Assembly (NCBI RefSeq): GCF_003150835.1
Contig: NZ_CP029479.1
Location: forward strand, 930,001 to 994,000
Direction: 5' to 3'
Source: Phenylobacterium parvum
GTDB lineage: Bacteria; Pseudomonadota; Alphaproteobacteria; Caulobacterales; Caulobacteraceae
Length of the DNA stretch: 64,000 bases
Shown here: positions 62,591 to 64,000 of the stretch, in pieces
Layout: each line of letters opens with the position of its first letter
How positions within the stretch are numbered: position 1 is the first letter of the stretch
Program-made: the position numbers and the translations under genes
Notes under the pieces: generated by a model
What the model was told of the DNA's origin: nothing
Databases searched by the model: none
Seen by the model: the letters and a program-made list of their open reading frames with translations, nothing else

Positions 62591-64000
62591 CAGTCCTCGC
62601 CGCGGCCCTTCCGGGCCTCAGCAAGGGCCTTCACCAGGCCGATGGAGCCCAGGAAGTAGTGGAAACCGGCCCAGAGGTAGAAGCAGAGCGAGATGATGAC
62701 GCCCGAGCGGGTCGCCTCCACCAGGCTGACATGACACCGGTCCGCCAGCGCCGCAGACGCACCGGCCGGGGCAGCCCCGCCGGGACAGGCCTGGGCGAAG
62801 CTCTCGCCGCCGCCCAGCCCGCCCAGCATCTGGCCGAGGGAGGCGAGAATGCCGTGGTGCGCGCCCTGCGTGAAGTTGAACTGGGCGAAGTGGTCGATGA
62901 CCCACCCGGTGAAGGGCGGGCCTCCGCCCAGGGCGATCAGGTTCAGGAAGAACAGCATGATCGCCGCCGCCGTTGCCCGCCGCCGGGTCTCCACCATGTT
63001 CTGCACGACGCCGAAGGTCGGGCCCAGGTAGACGTAGTGGAAGATGCCGGGGACCAGCAGAATAAGGGCCGCGGCCTGCCAGGACGGCTGCAGGTAGGCG
63101 ACGATGTAGATCGGCGTTGCGATGGCGAGGCCGATGGCGGGGGTCAGGGCGTACCAGCGGGGGCTGCGCAGGGCGAGCCGGTCGGTCACCACCCCGCCCA
63201 GCAGGGTCCCGATGCCCGCCGATATGCCGCCCACCAGACCGGTGATCAGGCCGACCTGGGCGTAGTCCAGGCCGAAGGCACGGGAGAAGTAGGGTGGGAC
63301 GAACTGGCCGGATCCGTAGGAACCGAAGGAGGCGATGGTCACGCCCAGGATCATGTGAAGCACCGGCCACTTGCCGAACAGGGTCTTCACGATGGCCCAC
63401 ATCTCGCGGAACTCGCCCGCCATCGAGAAGGGCGGCTGCACCGCCAGCGAGGCCCCGCCATCCGCCTCCGAATGTCCCCGGGGCGGTTCCTTGATCATCA
63501 GCTTGATGGCGATGGCGATGACGAGGCCCGGCAGGCCCACCAGCATGAAGGCGACCCGCCAGGAGAAGTTCTGGGCCAGCCAGCCGCCCGCCACAGCGCC
63601 GAGCATGGTGCCGATGGGGATGCCGAGGGCGTAGACCGCCAGGGCGCTGGCCCGCTTCTTGGGTTCGAAATAGTCGCTGATCAGCGAGTGGGCGGGCGGG
63701 TTCAGCCCCGCCTCGCCGAAGCCCACCCCGAACCGGTAGGCCGCCAGCATGGCGAAGCTGGTCGCCGTGCCGCACAGGGCGGTGAAGCCCGACCAGATGA
63801 CAATGGCCGCCGAGATGATGTTGACCCGGTTGAAGCGCTCGGCAAACCGGGCGATCGGGATGCCCAGGAAGGTGTAGAGGAGGGCGAAATACAGCCCTCC
63901 GAGCAGGCCCAGCTGGGTGTCGGTGATCTTGAGGTCGACCTTGATCGCCTGACCGATGGTCGAGATGATCGTCCGGTCGATGAAGTTGAAAGTGTAGGCC
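62590..64000 (-). CDS. MFS transporter, spinster-like (N-terminus outside window)
   Basis: The minus-strand frame is open from the right edge to 62590; at least 469 residues are visible. Features: FNFIDRTIIS near the edge (first helix), LGLLGGLYFALLYTFLGIPIARFAERFNR (motif A region) in two blocks, GVGFGEAGLNPPAHSLISDYF and KRASALAVYALGIPIG, typical of the spinster/Spns-like MFS group. A Met at 63750 is internal, not the start. Translationally coupled to the Rieske oxygenase, it probably imports that enzyme's substrate. Confidence 0.9.
   Translation of the reverse strand, partial: AYTFNFIDRTIISTIGQAIKVDLKITDTQLGLLGGLYFALLYTFLGIPIARFAERFNRVNIISAAIVIWSGFTALCGTATSFAMLAAYRFGVGFGEAGLNPPAHSLISDYFEPKKRASALAVYALGIPIGTMLGAVAGGWLAQNFSWRVAFMLVGLPGLVIAIAIKLMIKEPPRGHSEADGGASLAVQPPFSMAGEFREMWAIVKTLFGKWPVLHMILGVTIASFGSYGSGQFVPPYFSRAFGLDYAQVGLITGLVGGISAGIGTLLGGVVTDRLALRSPRWYALTPAIGLAIATPIYIVAYLQPSWQAAALILLVPGIFHYVYLGPTFGVVQNMVETRRRATAAAIMLFFLNLIALGGGPPFTGWVIDHFAQFNFTQGAHHGILASLGQMLGGLGGGESFAQACPGGAAPAGASAALADRCHVSLVEATRSGVIISLCFYLWAGFHYFLGSIGLVKALAEARKGRGED

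Overview
The window looks like a chromosomal segment of a high-GC alphaproteobacterium, most probably of the Caulobacterales (Caulobacter/Phenylobacterium type). The clues are a GAAC-N7-GAAC LexA box in front of recA, a tRNA-His without the extra 5' G and with A73, the gene sets DUF2948-hisD-UPF0262-infA-maf-RNase E/G-yacG-tRNA-Phe and recA-alaS, a small PurL with separate PurQ and PurS, and a DUF1476 (F1-ATPase zeta) gene. The genus is an inference; no 16S rRNA is present.

Layout. 1-545: start of a secreted type B carboxylesterase (minus strand, runs off the left edge). 708-15627: a compact podovirus-like (P22-type head) structural and lysis cluster on the plus strand: small and large terminase, portal, scaffold, coat protein, head-tail adaptor, tail and fibre proteins, a low-GC methyltransferase cargo gene, a gp10-like protein, a GNAT-like internal protein, a probable ejection protein, a holin-like pair and a nested Rz/Rz1 spanin pair. 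No integrase, repressor, replication gene or endolysin is visible. A HigBA-type toxin-antitoxin pair sits on the opposite strand between portal and scaffold. The coat protein gene is split by a 326-nt sequence (6230-6555) with the full P1-P9 architecture of a group I self-splicing intron of the phage-like IA type (P7.1/P7.2 present). Exact removal restores a 399-codon coat gene. This is the main discovery of the window.

15599-21795: DUF2239, a tandem array of a ~121-bp intergenic repeat, tRNA-Thr, then housekeeping genes to tRNA-Phe. 21817-25826: a putative aromatic meta-cleavage operon (flavin monooxygenase, FAH-family hydrolase, extradiol dioxygenase) divergent from a TetR regulator, with a palindromic operator between them. 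26706-28739: exbB-exbD-tonB ending in a strong terminator, then tRNA-His. 28985-37496: a mix of metabolic, redox and envelope genes (carotenoid oxygenase, DUF1295, thioredoxin 2, malonyl-CoA synthetase-like, DUF169, L,D-transpeptidase, YcbK-like peptidase, EF-hand protein).

37706-49376: SOS-controlled recA, alaS, an SDR, a DPP-IV-type peptidase, icd, trmJ, DUF1254 and rpsD. 49426-53314: lipoprotein, thioesterase, monothiol glutaredoxin with BolA, a serine hydrolase and CinA. 53318-61585: a purine biosynthesis region (purL; purC-purS-purQ; purB) interspersed with a DUF4188 gene, an APC permease and DUF1476. 61637-64000: a Rieske oxygenase translationally coupled to an MFS transporter that runs off the right edge. 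Copies of the same intergenic repeat family lie at 16200, 37567, 44950 and 60134.
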